From contig NC_092676.1 in assembly GCF_964355755.1 (NCBI RefSeq), positions 13,252,288 through 13,316,287 on the forward strand: a stretch of DNA of 64,000 nt. Direction: 5' to 3'. Below are positions 12,611 through 24,520 of this stretch, piece after piece (the stretch's first letter is position 1; every line of letters begins with the position of its first letter). A model generated the notes under the pieces. That model saw only the letters and a list, made by a program, of their open reading frames with translations. It did no database searches and was not told the DNA's origin. Source of the stretch: Antedon mediterranea. Its lineage: Eukaryota > Echinodermata > Crinoidea > Comatulida > Antedonidae. The translations under genes and the position numbers were made by a program.

Positions 12611-13830
12611 CTTCAAATCACATTTGAAACCGTTTTAGACCATTTTGAGCATTTCGATAAAACTTTTCACACAAAAACATCAAAGTGTACAAAATAGCTT
12701 CAAATCGCATTTGGAGACGTTTTAGACCATTTTGTGCATTTCGATGAAACTTGGTTACACAAAAACATCAAAGTGCTTAAAATCACATTTGAAACCGTTT
12801 TAGAGCATTTTTAGCATTTCAATAATACTTTTCACACAAAAACATCAAAGTGTACAAAATAGCTTCAAATCGCATTTGGAGACGTTTTAGACCATTTTGT
12901 GCATTTCGATGAAACTTGGTTACACAAAAACATCAAAGTGCTTAAAATCACATTTGAAACCGTTTTAGACCATTTTGAGCATTTCGATAAAACTTTTCAC
13001 ACAAAAAAATCAAAGTGCACAAAATAGCTTCAAATCGCATTTGGAGACGTTTTAGACTATTTTGTGCATTTCGAAAAAATCTGTTAACATAAAAAGACCA
13101 AAGTGTTTAGAATATCTCCAAATCGCATTTGGAGACGTTTTAAACCATTATGTGCATTTCGATGGAACTTGGTTACACAAAAACATCAAAGTGCTTAAAA
13201 TCACATTTAAAACCGTTTTAGAGCATTTTGAGCATTTCGATAAAACTTTTCACACAAAAACATCAAAGTGTACAAAATAGCTTCAAATCGCATTTAGAGA
13301 GGTTTTAGACCATTTTGTGCATTTCGATAAAACTTTTCACACAAAAACATCAAAGTGTACAAAATAACTTCAAATCGTATTTAGAGACGTTTTAGACCAT
13401 TTTGTGCATTTTGATAAAACTTTTCACACAAAAACATCAAATTGCACAAAATAGCTTAATATCGTGTTTGAAAACGTTTTAAACCATTTTGAGCATGTCG
13501 ATAAAACTTTTCACACAAAAATATCAAAGTGCACAGAATATCTTCAAATCGCATTTAGAGACGTTTTAGACCATTTTGTGCATTCGAAAAAATTTGTTAA
13601 CATAAAAAGACCAAAGTGTTTAGAATATCTCCAAATCGCATTTGGAGACGTTTTAGACCATTTTGTGTTTTTCGAAAAAACTTTTCACACAAAAACATCA
13701 AAGTGTACAAAATTCCTTCAAATCGCATTTGGAGACGTTTTAGACCATTTTGTGATTTTCGAAAAACTTTTCACACAAAAACATCAAAGTGTAGAAAATT
13801 GCTTCAAATCGCATTTAGAGATGTTTTAGA

Positions 13831-15076
13831 CCATTTTGTGCATTTCGAAAAAATTTGTTAACATAAAAAGACCAAAGTGTTTAGAATATCTCCAAATCGC
13901 ATTTGGAGACGTTTTAGACCATTTTGTGCATTTCGATGAAACTTGGTTACACAAAAACATCAAAGTGCTTAAAATCATATTTAAAACCGTTTTAGAGCGT
14001 TTTGAGCATTTCGATAAACTTTTCACACAAAAACATCAAAGTGCACAAAATAGCTTCAAATCGCATTTAGAGATGTTTTAGACCATTTTGTGCATTTCGA
14101 TAAAACTTTTCACACAAAAACATCAAATTGCACAAAATAGCTTAATATCGTGTTTGAAATCGTTTTAAACCATTTTGAGCATGTCGATAAAACTTTTCAC
14201 ACAAAAACATCAAAGTGCACAGAATATCTTCAAATCGCATTTAGAGACGTTTGAGACCATTTTGTGCATTTCGAAAAAATTTGTTAACATAAAAAGACCA
14301 AAGTGTTTAGAATATCTCCAAATCGCATTTGGAGACGTTTTAGACCATTTTGTGCATTTCGATGAAACTTGGTTACACAAAAACATCAAAGTGCTTAAAA
14401 TCACATTTGAAACCGTTTTAGAGCATTTTGAGCATTTCGATAAAACTTTTCACACAAAAACATCAAAGTGTACAAAATAGCTTCAAATCACATTTGAAAC
14501 CGTTTTAGACCATTTTGAGCATTTCGATAAAACTTTTCACACAAAAACATCAAAGTGTACAAAATAGCTTCAAATCGCATTTGGAGACGTTTTAGACCAT
14601 TTTGTGCATTTCGATGAAACTTGGTTACACAAAAACATCAAAGTGCTTAAAATCACATTTGAAACCGTTTTAGAGCATTTTTAGCATTTCGATAATACTT
14701 TTCACACAAAAACATCAAAGTGTACAAAATAGCTTCAAATCGCATTTGGAGACGTTTTAGACCATTTTGTGCATTTCGATGAAACTTGGTTACACAAAAA
14801 CATCAAAGTGCTTAAAATCACATTTGAAACCGTTTTAGACCATTTTGAGCATTTCGATAAAACTTTTCACACAAAAAAATCAAAGTGCACAAAATAGCTT
14901 CAAATCGCATTTGGAGACGTTTTAGACTATTTTGTGCATTTCGAAAAAATTTGTTAACATAAAAAGACCAAAGTGTTTAGAATATCTCCAAATCGCATTT
15001 GGAGACGTTTTAAACCATTTTGTGCATTTCGATGGAACTTGGTTACACAAAAACATCAAAGTGCTTAAAATCACAT
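13831..15076 (+). repeat. 1.25-kb satellite block, copy at 13.8 kb
   Basis: Counterpart of 8830-10075 at +5,001 bp. A private AAAATCATATTTAAAACC occurs at about 13975. It leads directly into octamer units with a 670-bp period (14262, 14932, 15602). Confidence 0.8.
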
Positions 15077-15820
15077 TTAAAACCGTTTTAGAGCATTTTG
15101 AGCATTTCGATAAAACTTTTCACACAAAAACATCAAAGTGTACAAAATAGCTTCAAATCGCATTTAGAGAGGTTTTAGACCATTTTGTGCATTTCAATAA
15201 AACTTTTCACACAAAAACATCAAAGTGTACAAAATAGCTTCAAATCGCATTTGGAGACGTTTTAGACCATTTTGTGCATTTCGATGAAACTTGGTTACAC
15301 AAAAACATCAAAGTGCTTAAAATTACATTTGAAAGCGTTTTAGAGCATTTTGAGCATTTCGATAATACTTTTCACACAAAAACATCAAAGTGTACAAAAT
15401 AGCTTCAAATCGCATTTGGAGACGTTTTAGACCATTTTGTGCATTTCGATGAAACTTGGTTACACAAAAACATCAAAGTGCTTAAAATCACATTTGAAAC
15501 CGTTTTAGACCATTTTGAGCGTTTCGATAAAACTTTTCACACAAAAACATCAAAGTGCACAAAATAGCTTCAAATCGCATTTGGAGACGTTTTAGACTAT
15601 TTTGTGCATTTCGAAAAAATTTGTTAACATAAAAAGACCAAAGTGTTTAGAATATCTCCAAATCGCATTTGGAGACGTTTTAAACCATTTTGTGCATTTC
15701 GATGGAACTTGGTTACACAAAAACATCAAAGTGCTTAAAATCACATTTAAAACCGTTTTAGAGCATTATGAGCATTTCGATAAAACTTTTCACACAAAGA
15801 CATCAAAGTGTACAAAATAG
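14262..15820 (+). repeat. Octamer higher-order units, 670-bp period
   Basis: The TTTGTTAACATAAAAAG monomer returns at 14262, 14932 and 15602, exactly 670 bp apart. That equals eight monomers of mixed 87/78/88-bp lengths. The internal order is conserved, with GATGAAACTTGG, CGATAATACTTTT, GATGAAACTTGG and GATGGAACTTGG monomers in register. The third unit carries GAGCATTATGAGC and ACAAAGACATC changes near 15768-15802. Confidence 0.8.
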
Positions 15821-18398
15821 CTTCAAATCGCATTTAGAGAGGTTTTAGACCATTTTGTGCATTTCGATAAAACTTTTCACACAAAAACATCAAAGTGTAC
15901 AAAATAACTTCAAATCGTATTTAGAGACGTTTTAGACCATTTTGTGCATTTTGATAAAACTTTTCACACAAAAACATCAAATTGCACAAAATAGCTTAAT
16001 ATCGTGTTTGAAAACGTTTTAAACCATTTTGAGCATGTCGATAAAACTTTTCACACAAAAACATCAAATTGCACAAAATAGCTTAATATCGTGTTTGAAA
16101 ATGTTTTAAACCATTTTGAGCATGTCGATAAAACTTTTCACACAAAAATATCAAAGTGCACAGAATATCTTCAAATCGCATTTAGAGACGTTTTAGACCA
16201 TTTTGTGCATTTCGAAAAAATTTGTTAACATAAAAAGACCAAAGTGTTTAGAATATCTCCAAATCGCATTTGGAGACGTTTTAGACCATTTTGTGCATTT
16301 CAATGAAACTTGGTTACACAAAAACATCAAAGTGCTTAAAATCACATTTGAAACCGTTTTAGAGCATTTTTAGCATTTCGATAATACTTTTCACACAAAA
16401 ACATCAAAGTGTACAAAATAGCTTCAAATCGCATTTGGAGACGTTTTAGACCATTTTGTGCATTTCGATGAAACTTGGTTACACAAAAACATCAAAGTGC
16501 TTAAAATCACATTTGAAACCGTTTTAGACCATTTTGAGCATTTCGATAAAACTTTTCACACAAAAAAATCAAAGTGCACAAAATAGCTTCAAATCGCATT
16601 TGGAGACGTTTTAGACTATTTTGTGCATTTCGAAAAAATTTGTTAACATAAAAAGACCAAAGTGTTTAGAATAACTCCAAATCGCATTTGGAGACGTTTT
16701 AAACCATTTTGTGCATTTCGATGGAACTTGGTTACACAAAAACATCAAAGTGCTTAAAATCACATTTAAAACCGTTTTAGAGCATTTTGAGCATTTCGAT
16801 AAAACTTTTCACACAAAAACATCAAAGTGTACAAAATAGCTTCAAATCGCATTTAGAGAGGTTTTAGACCATTTTGTGCATTTCGATAAAACTTTTCACA
16901 CAAAAACATCAAAGTGTACAAAATAGCTTCAAATCGCATTTAGAGACGTTTTAGACCATTTTGTGCATTTCGATAAAACTTTTCACACAAAAACATCAAA
17001 TTGCACAAAATAGCTTAATACCGTGTTTGAAATCGTTTTAAACCATTTTGAGCATGTCGATAAAACTTTTCACAAAAAAACATCAAAGTGCACAGAATAG
17101 CTTCAAATCGCATTTGGAGACGTTTTAAACCATTTTGAGCATTTCGATAAAACTTTTCACACAAAAACATCAAAGTGTACAAAATAGCTTCAAATCGCAT
17201 TTAGAGAGGTTTTAGACCATTTTGTGCATTTCGATAAAACTTTTCACACAAAAACATCAAATTGCACAAAATAGCTTAATATCGTGTTTGAAAACGTTTT
17301 AAACCATTTTGAGCATGTCGATAAAACTTTTCACACAAAAATATCAAAGTGCACAGAATATCTTCAAATCGCATTTAGAGACGTTTTAGACCATTTTGTG
17401 CATTTCGAAAAAATTTGTTAACATAAAAAGACCAAAGTGTTTAGAATATCTCCAAATCGCATTTGGAGACGTTTTAGACCATTTTGTGCATTTCGATGAA
17501 ACTTGGTTACACAAAAACATCAAAGTGCTTAAAATCACATTTGAAACCGTTTTAGAGCATTTTGAGCATTTCGATAAAACTTTTCACACAAAAACATCAA
17601 AGTGCACAAAATAGCTTCAAATCGCATTTAGAGATGTTTTAGACCATTTTGTGCGTTTCGATGAATCTTGGTTACACAAAAACATCAAAGTGCTTAAAAT
17701 CACATTTAAAACCGTTTTAGTGCATTTTGAGCATTTCGATAAAACTTTTCACACAAAAACATCAAAGTGCACAAAATAGCTTCAAATCGCATTTAGAGAT
17801 GTTTTAGACCATTTTGTGCGTTTCGATAAAACTTTTCACACAAAAACATCAAATTGCACAAAATAGCTTCAAATCGCATTTGGAGACGTTTTAGACCATT
17901 TTGTGCATTTCGAAAAAACTTTTTAACATAAAAACACCAAAGTGCTTAGAATAGCTTCAAATCGCATTTGGAGACGTTTTAGACCATTTTGTGCATTTCG
18001 ATGAAACTTGGTTACACAAAAACATCAAAGTGCTTAAAATCACATTTGAAACCGTTTTAGAGCATTTTGAGCATTTCGATAAAACTTTTCACACAAAAAC
18101 ATCAAAGTGTACAAAATAGCTTCAAATCACATTTGAAACCGTTTTAGACCATTTTGAGCATTTCGATAAAACTTTTCACACAAAAACATCAAAGTGTACA
18201 AAATAGCTTCAAATCGCATTTGGAGACGTTTTAGACCATTTTGTGCATTTCGATGAAACTTGGTTACACAAAAACATCAAAGTGCTTAAAATTACATTTG
18301 AAAGCCTTTTAGAGCATTTTGAGCATTTCGATAATACTTTTCACACAAAAACATCAAAGTGTACAAAATAGCTTCAAATCGCATTTGGAGACGTTTTA

Positions 18399-18436
18399 CG
18401 CCCGTATTCTTAAACCGGACTTTAGTCGTAGTTCGA
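18399..18436 (+). repeat. Left terminal inverted repeat, MITE copy 1
   Basis: 38 bp, perfectly complementary to 19288-19325. The match stops at TAGTTCGA. Further in, the left side reads GCTAAAACT, which pairs with a second, more internal TAGTTCGAGCTA-type motif on the right side. Confidence 0.95.
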
Positions 18437-18452
18437 GCTAAAACTAAAAAAA

Positions 18453-18460
18453 TGACGTCA
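18453..18460. promoter_or_regulatory. CRE-like palindrome TGACGTCA in MITE copy 1
   Basis: A perfect 8-bp CRE/ATF palindrome within AATGACGTCATT, 54 bp inside the left end. It is repeated in copy 2 at 20228-20235. CREB/ATF factors bind this consensus in animals. Whether it is bound here is unknown, and a single 8-mer can arise by chance. Confidence 0.35.
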
Positions 18461-19287
18461 TTTTAATTCATAAACCGAACTTCAACTAAATCACCGACTA
18501 AATCAGGCCAACCTCGACTAAATCGAGACGGATTTTGATCGATTTTTTTAGTCCTGGAGGGGGCAGACTAAATGGTCGACTAAATGGTTTTTAAACGATG
18601 TTTATAAAAAACGTAACAGTCATTGAGTTGTTATATTGGCCAGATATTGAAGAATGAAATATCTATATTTATATTAGCTTAATTAAATATACATTGGTAT
18701 AAATTATAATAATGAAAATCATCTTTATTTACAACTGTATACAAATTACATTATTTTCTTCGCGCAAGTCCGACTTGAGCTACGTCACGCCATAGCGACA
18801 ATGGGAGATGCGGCAATTCACCACGCGATGGAATGTTTAGGGGGCCTAGCGCTTTCTTGTCATGCTATGAAGTGCGTGGTTCGTGGCGATCATACTTTGT
18901 TGGGGGCCTAGAAAATATAAGAGTTACCGTACCGCCATGGTTCCTAAATATATTTTTAAGATTTTATTTATTGTTAATCAAATATACTTCACTGTTAAAT
19001 TAATACTGATATTGTTCTAATAATTAACGATTAAAATTATTTTTCATGTATATAGTCCTGATGCGTAAAAAGTGTTGTAAGAAATGGAAAGTGATATCAA
19101 TGCGCAAAATTTCGTCTGCTCCTCAAATACTCTCTTGTCATTGGCCAATGTATAGCCTTTGTTACCCAGACGTGTGCAACTCGACTAAAAGCTCGACTTC
19201 ATTAAGTCGAACTGCAAACTTCGACTACTTCGTTTTTGAATCGAATTTGAAGTAATAGCTCGAACTACGACTTTTCCAAGTCGAACT

Positions 19288-19325
19288 TCGAACTACGACT
19301 AAAGTCCGGTTTAAGAATACGGGCG
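19288..19325 (-). repeat. Right terminal inverted repeat, MITE copy 1
   Basis: Reverse complement of 18399-18436, followed by target-site copy TTA at 19326-19328. Just inside it lies a second copy of the CGAACTACGACTT motif (about 19261-19273), so the right end is internally duplicated compared with the left. Confidence 0.95.
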
Positions 19326-20173
19326 TTAGACTATTTTGTGCATTTCGAAAAAATTTGTTAACATAAAAAGACCAAAGTGTTTAGAATATCTTCAAATCAC
19401 ATTTGGAGACGTTTTAGACCATTTTTTGCATTTCGATGAAACTTGGTTACACAAAAACATCAAAGTGCTTAAAATCACATTTAAAACCGTTTTAGAGCAT
19501 TTTGAGCATTTCGATAAAACTTTTCACACAAAAACATCAAAGTGTACAAAATAGCTTCAAATCGCATTTAGAGATGTTTTAGACTATTTTGTGCGTTTCG
19601 ATAAAACTTTTCACACAAAAACATCAAATTGCACAAAATAGCTTCAAATCGCATTTGGAGACGTTTTAGACCATTTTGTGCATTTCGAAAAAACTTTTTA
19701 ACATAAAAACACCAAAGTGCTTAGAATAGCTTCAAATCGCATTTGGAGACGTTTTAGACCATTTTGTGCATTTCGATGAAACTTGGTTACACAAAAACAT
19801 CAAAGTGCTTAAAATCACATTTGAAACCGTTTTAGAGCATTTTGAGCATTTCGATAAAACTTTTCACACAAAAACATCAAAGTGTACAAAATAGCTTCAA
19901 ATCACATTTGAAACCGTTTTAGACCATTTTGAGCATTTCGATAAAACTTTTCACACAAAAACATCAAAGTGTACAAAATAGCTTCAAATCGCATTTGGAG
20001 ACGTTTTAGACCATTTTGTGCATTTCGATGAAACTTGGTTACACAAAAACATCAAAGTGCTTAAAATTACATTTGAAAGCCTTTTAGAGCATTTTGAGCA
20101 TTTCGATAATACTTTTCACACAAAAACATCAAAGTGTACAAAATAGCTTCAAATCGTATTTGGAGACGTTTTA
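19326..20173 (+). repeat. 87-bp satellite array, segment B
   Basis: 848 bp of satellite between the two MITE copies, in the same orientation as the rest. It includes one TTTGTTAACATAAAAAG monomer with ATCTTCAAATCACATTTGG and the GAAAGCCTTTTAG monomer just before the second MITE. With one MITE it forms the 1,775-bp duplicated unit. Confidence 0.95.
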
Positions 20174-20211
20174 CGCCCGTATTCTTAAACCGGACTTTAG
20201 TCGTAGTTCGA
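20174..20211 (+). repeat. Left terminal inverted repeat, MITE copy 2
   Basis: Identical to 18399-18436 and complementary to 21063-21100. Confidence 0.93.
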
Positions 20212-21062
20212 GCTAAAACTAAAAAAATGACGTCATTTTAATTCATAAACCGAACTTCAACTAAATCACCGACTAAATCAGGCCAACCTCGACTAAATCG
20301 AGACGGATTTTGATCGATTTTTTTAGTCCTGGAGGGGGCAGACTAAATGGTCGACTAAATGGTTTTTAAACGATGTTTATAAAAAACGTAACAGTCATTG
20401 AGTTGTTATATTGGCCAGATATTGAAGAATGAAATATCTATATTTATATTAGCTTAATTAAATATACATTGGTATAAATTATAATAATGAAAATCATCTT
20501 TATTTACAACTGTATACAAATTACATTATTTTCTTCGCGCAAGTCCGACTTGAGCTACGTCACGCCATAGCGACAATGGGAGATGCGGCAATTCACCACG
20601 CGATGGAATGTTTAGGGGGCCTAGCGCTTTCTTGTCATGCTATGAAGTGCGTGGTTCGTGGCGATCATACTTTGTTGGGGGCCTAGAAAATATAAGAGTT
20701 ACCGTACCGCCATGGTTCCTAAATATATTTTTAAGATTTTATTTATTGTTAATCAAATATACTTCACTGTTAAATTAATACTGATATTGTTCTAATAATT
20801 AACGATTAAAATTATTTTTCATGTATATAGTCCTGATGCGTAAAAAGTGTTGTAAGAAATGGAAAGTGATATCAATGCGCAAAATTTTGTCTGCTCCTCA
20901 AATACTCTCTTGTCATTGGCCAATGTATAGCCTTTGTTACCCAGACGTGTGCAACTCGACTAAAAGCTCGACTTCATTAAGTCGAACTGCAAACTTCGAC
21001 TACTTCGTTTTTGAATCGAATTTGAAGTAATAGCTCGAACTACGACTTTTCCAAGTCGAACT

Positions 21063-21100
21063 TCGAACTACGACTAAAGTCCGGTTTAAGAATACGGGCG
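21063..21100 (-). repeat. Right terminal inverted repeat, MITE copy 2
   Basis: Identical to 19288-19325. Followed by TTA at 21101-21103 and then the resumed satellite. Confidence 0.93.
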
Positions 21101-24087
21101 TTAGACTATTTTGTGCATTTCGAAAAAATTTGTTAACATAAAAAGACCAAAGTGTTTAGAATATCTTCAAATCACATTTGGAGACGTTTTAGACCATTTT
21201 TTGCCTTTCGATGAAACTTGGTTACACAAAAACATCAAAGTGCTTAAAATCACATTTAAAACCGTTTTAGAGCATTTTGAGCATTTCGGTAAAACTTTTC
21301 ACACAAAAACATCAAAGTGTACAAAATAGCTTCAAATCGCATTTAGAGAGGTTTTAGACCATTTTGTGCATTTCGATAAAACTTTTCACACAAAAACATC
21401 AAAGTGTACAAAATAACTTCAAATCGTATTTAGAGACGTTTTAGACCATTTTGTGCATTTTGATAAATTTTTCACACAAAAACATCAAATTGCACAAAAT
21501 AGCTTAATATCGTGTTTGAAAACGTTTTAAACCATTTTGAGCATGTCGATAAAACTGTTCACACAAAAATATCAAAGTGCACAGAATATCTTCAAATCGC
21601 ATTTAGAGACGTTTTAGACCATTTTGTGCATTTCGAAAAAATTTGTTAACATAAAAAGACCAAAGTGTTTAGAATATCTCCAAATCGCATTTGGAGACGT
21701 TTTAGACCATTTTGTGTTTTTCGAAAAAACTTTTCACACAAAAACATCAAAGTGTACAAAATTGCTTCAAATCGCATTTGGAGACGTTTTAGACCATTTT
21801 GTGATTTTCGAAAAACTTTTCACACAAAAACATCAAAGTGTAGAAAATTGCTTCAAATCGCAAAAAAAATGTTTTTGAGAGATGTTTTAGAACAATTTTG
21901 TGCATTTAGAAAAAATTTGTTAACATAAAAAGACCAAAGTGTTTAGAATATCTCCAAATCGCATTTGGAGACGTTTTAGACCATTTTGTGCATTTCGATG
22001 ACACTTGGTTACACAAAAACATCAAAGTGCTTAAAATCACATTTAAAACCGTTTTAGAGCGTTTTGAGCATTTCGATAAACTTTTCAAACAAAAACATCA
22101 AAGTGTACAAAATAGCTTCAAATCGTATTTGGAGACGTTTTAGACCATTTTGTGCGTTTCGATGAATCTTGGTTACACAAAAACATCAAAGTGCTTAAAG
22201 TCACATTTAAAACCGTTTTAGTGCATTTTGAGCATTTCGATAAAACTTTTCACACAAAAACATCAAATTGCACAAAATAGCTTAATATCGTGTTTGAAAA
22301 CGTTTTAGACCATTTTGAGCATGTCGATAAAACTTTTCACACAAAAACATAAAAGTGAACAGAATATCTTCAAATCGCATTTAGAGATGTTTTAGACCAT
22401 TTTGTGCGTTTCGATAAAACTTTTCACACAAAAACATCAAATTGCACAAAATAGCTTAATATCGTGTTTGAAAACGTTTTAGACCATTTTGAGCATGTCG
22501 ATAAAACTTTTCACACAAAAACATAAAAGTGCACAGAATAGCTTCAAATCGCATTTGGAGACGTTTTAGACCATTTTGTGCATTTCGAAAAAACTTTTTA
22601 ACATAAAAACACCAAAGTGCTTAGAATAGCTTCAAATCGGATTTGGAGACGTTTTAGACCATTTTGTGCATATCGATGAAACTTGGTTACACAAAAACAT
22701 CAAAGTGCTTAAAATCACATTTGAAACCGTTTTAGAGCATTTTGAGCATTTCGATAAAACTTTTCACACAAAAACATCAAAGTGTACAAAATAGCTTCAA
22801 ATCACATTTGAAACCGTTTTAGACCATTTTGAGCATTTCGATAAAACTTTTCACACAAAAACATCAAAGTGTACAAAATAGCTTCAAATCGCATTTGGAG
22901 ACGTTTTAGACCATTTTGTGCATTTCGATGAAACTTGGTTACACAAAAACATCAAAGTGCTTAAAATTACATTTGAAAGCGTTTTAGAGCATTTTGTGCA
23001 TTTCGATAATACTTTTCACACAAAAACATCAAAGTGTACAAAATAGCTTCAAATCGCATTTGGAGACGTTTTAGACCATTTTGTGCATTTCGATGAAACT
23101 TGGTTACACAAAAACATCAAAGTGCTTAAAATCACATTTGAAACCGTTTTAGACCATTTTGAGCGTTTCGATAAAACTTTTCACACAAATAAATCAGAGT
23201 GCACAAAATAGCTTCAAATCGCATTTGGAGAAGTTTTAGACTATTTTGTGCATTTCGAAAAAATTTGTTAACATAAAAAGACCAAAGTGTTTAGAATATC
23301 TCCAAATCGCATTTGGAGACGTTTTAAACCATTTTGTGCATTTCGATGGAACTTGGTTACACAAAAACATCAAAGTGCTTAAAATCACATTTAAAACCGT
23401 TTTAGAGCATTTTGAGCATTTCGATAAAACTTTTCACACAAAAACATCAAAGTGTACAAAATAGCTTCAAATCGCATTTAGAGAGGTTTTAGACCATTTT
23501 GTGCATTTTGATAAAACTTTTCACACAAAAACATCAAATTGCACAAAATAGCTTAATACCGTTTTTGAAATCGTTTTAAACCATTTTGAGCATGTCGATA
23601 AAACTTTTCACAAAAAAACATCAAAGTGCACAGAATAGCTTCAAATCGCATTTGGAGACGTTTTAAACCATTTTGTGCATTTCGATAAAACTTTTCACAT
23701 AAAAACATCAAAGTGTACAAAATAGCTTCAAATCGCATTTAGAGACGTTTTAGACCATTTTGGGCATTTCGATGAAACTTGGTTACACAAATACATAAAA
23801 GTGCTTAAAATCACATTTAAAACCGTTTTAGAGCATTTTGAGCATTTCGATAAAACTTTTCACACAAAAAAATCAAAGTGTACAAAATAGCTTCAAATCG
23901 CATTTAGAGAGGTTTTAGACCATTTTGTGCATTTTGATAAAACTTTTCACACAAAAACATCAAATTGCACAAAATAGCTTAATATCGTGTTTGAAAACGT
24001 TTTAAACCATTTTGAGCATGTCGATAAAACTTTTCACACAAAAATATCAAAGTGCACAGAATATCTTCAAATCGCATTTAGACCATT

Positions 24088-24520
24088 TTGTGCATTTCGA
24101 AAAAATTTGTTAACATAAAAAGACCAAAGTGTTTAGAATATCTCCAAATCGCATTTGGAGACGTTTTAGACCATTTTGTGCATTTCGATGAAACTTGGTT
24201 ACACAAAAACATCAAAGTGCTTAAAATCACATTTAAAACCGTTTTAGAGCGTTTTGAGCATTTCGATAAACTTTTCACACAAAAACATCAAAGTGCACAA
24301 AATAGCTTCAAATCGCATTTAGAGATGTTTTAGACCATTTTGTGCATTTCGATAAAACTTTTCACACAAAAACATCAAATTGCACAAAATAGCTTAATAT
24401 CGTGTTTGAAATCGTTTTAAACCATTTTGAGGATGTCGATAAAACTTTTCACACAAAAACATCAAAGTGCACAGAATATCTTCAAATCGCATTTAGAGAC
24501 GTTTTAGACCATTTTGTGCA
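24088..24520 (+). repeat. Recurrent CGATAAACTTTT block, copy at 24.1 kb
   Basis: Same block as at 8835, 13836 and 62734, with the next TTTGTTAACATAAAAAG monomer 426 bp later (24514), as in the 62734/63160 pair. The monomer just upstream has lost 11 bp: ATCGCATTTAGACC at about 24071 in place of the form with GAGACGTTTTAGACC. Confidence 0.75.

Larger units (their letters stand above)
1..18398 (+). repeat. 87-bp satellite array, segment A
   Basis: Continuous head-to-tail array of an AT-rich monomer. The spacing of the CGATAAAACTTTT motif is 87 bp in ordinary monomers (for example 61, 148, 235). It is 78 bp where CTTGGTTAC and GTGCTTAAAATC occur together (322 to 400), 77 bp for the deletion alone (574 to 651) and 88 bp for the TTTGTTAACATAAAAAGACC type (1260 to 1348). 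Monomers differ in diagnostic blocks: GCATTTGGAGAC, GCATTTAGAGAC, GCATTTAGAGAG, ACATTTGAAACC and GTGTTTGAAAAC. All are in one orientation. The array is already in progress at base 1 and ends at the TTA target of the first MITE. No gene is seen in it. Short open frames here begin at TTG and end at the recurrent AAATAG, so I regard them as non-coding. Confidence 0.97.
18399..19325. mobile_element. PIF/Harbinger-like MITE, copy 1 (927 bp)
   Basis: The element starts with CGCCCGTATTCTTAAACC and ends with its exact reverse complement. The terminal inverted repeats are 38 bp and perfect. It is flanked on both sides by TTA (18396-18398 and 19326-19328). Removing the element and one TTA restores an uninterrupted GACGTTTTAGACTATTTT satellite monomer. 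A 3-bp TTA/TAA target duplication and this size point to a non-autonomous member of the PIF/Harbinger superfamily. The interior has many ACTAAAT and GTCGAACT motifs near the ends, two GGGGCCTAG motifs (about 18840 and 18903) and AT-rich DNA. No transposase or Myb-like ORF is present. The 69-codon ATG frame at 19046-19255 resembles nothing I recognise. Confidence 0.92.
20174..21100. mobile_element. PIF/Harbinger-like MITE, copy 2 (927 bp)
   Basis: Same 927-bp length and same TTA-flanked junctions (20171-20173 and 21101-21103) as copy 1. The inverted repeats are 20174-20211 and 21063-21100. Reading through both copies I found one substitution, C at 19113 against T at 20888, and no indel. It is a passenger copy made when the satellite unit duplicated, not an independent transposition. 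The interior has no transposase. Confidence 0.92.
17786..21335 (+). repeat. 1,775-bp tandem duplication that includes the MITE
   Basis: The blocks 17786-19560 and 19561-21335 align at a constant offset of 1,775 bp. Both contain the rare GAAAGCCTTTTAG variant, the same MITE and the same downstream ATCTTCAAATCACATTTGG monomer. Differences I found are few: C/T at 19113/20888, A/C at 19430/21205, A/G at 19514/21289, C/T at 18382/20157 and GACC/GACT near 17808/19583. The shared insertion point means one insertion followed by duplication, not two insertions. Confidence 0.93.

Noticed and set aside
19046-19255. 69-codon ATG-started frame inside the MITE (also 20821-21030)
   Set aside because: The product (MYIVLMRKKCC...) has no recognisable domain. 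Its C-terminal part is encoded by the inverted-repeat region, and the element is otherwise non-coding.
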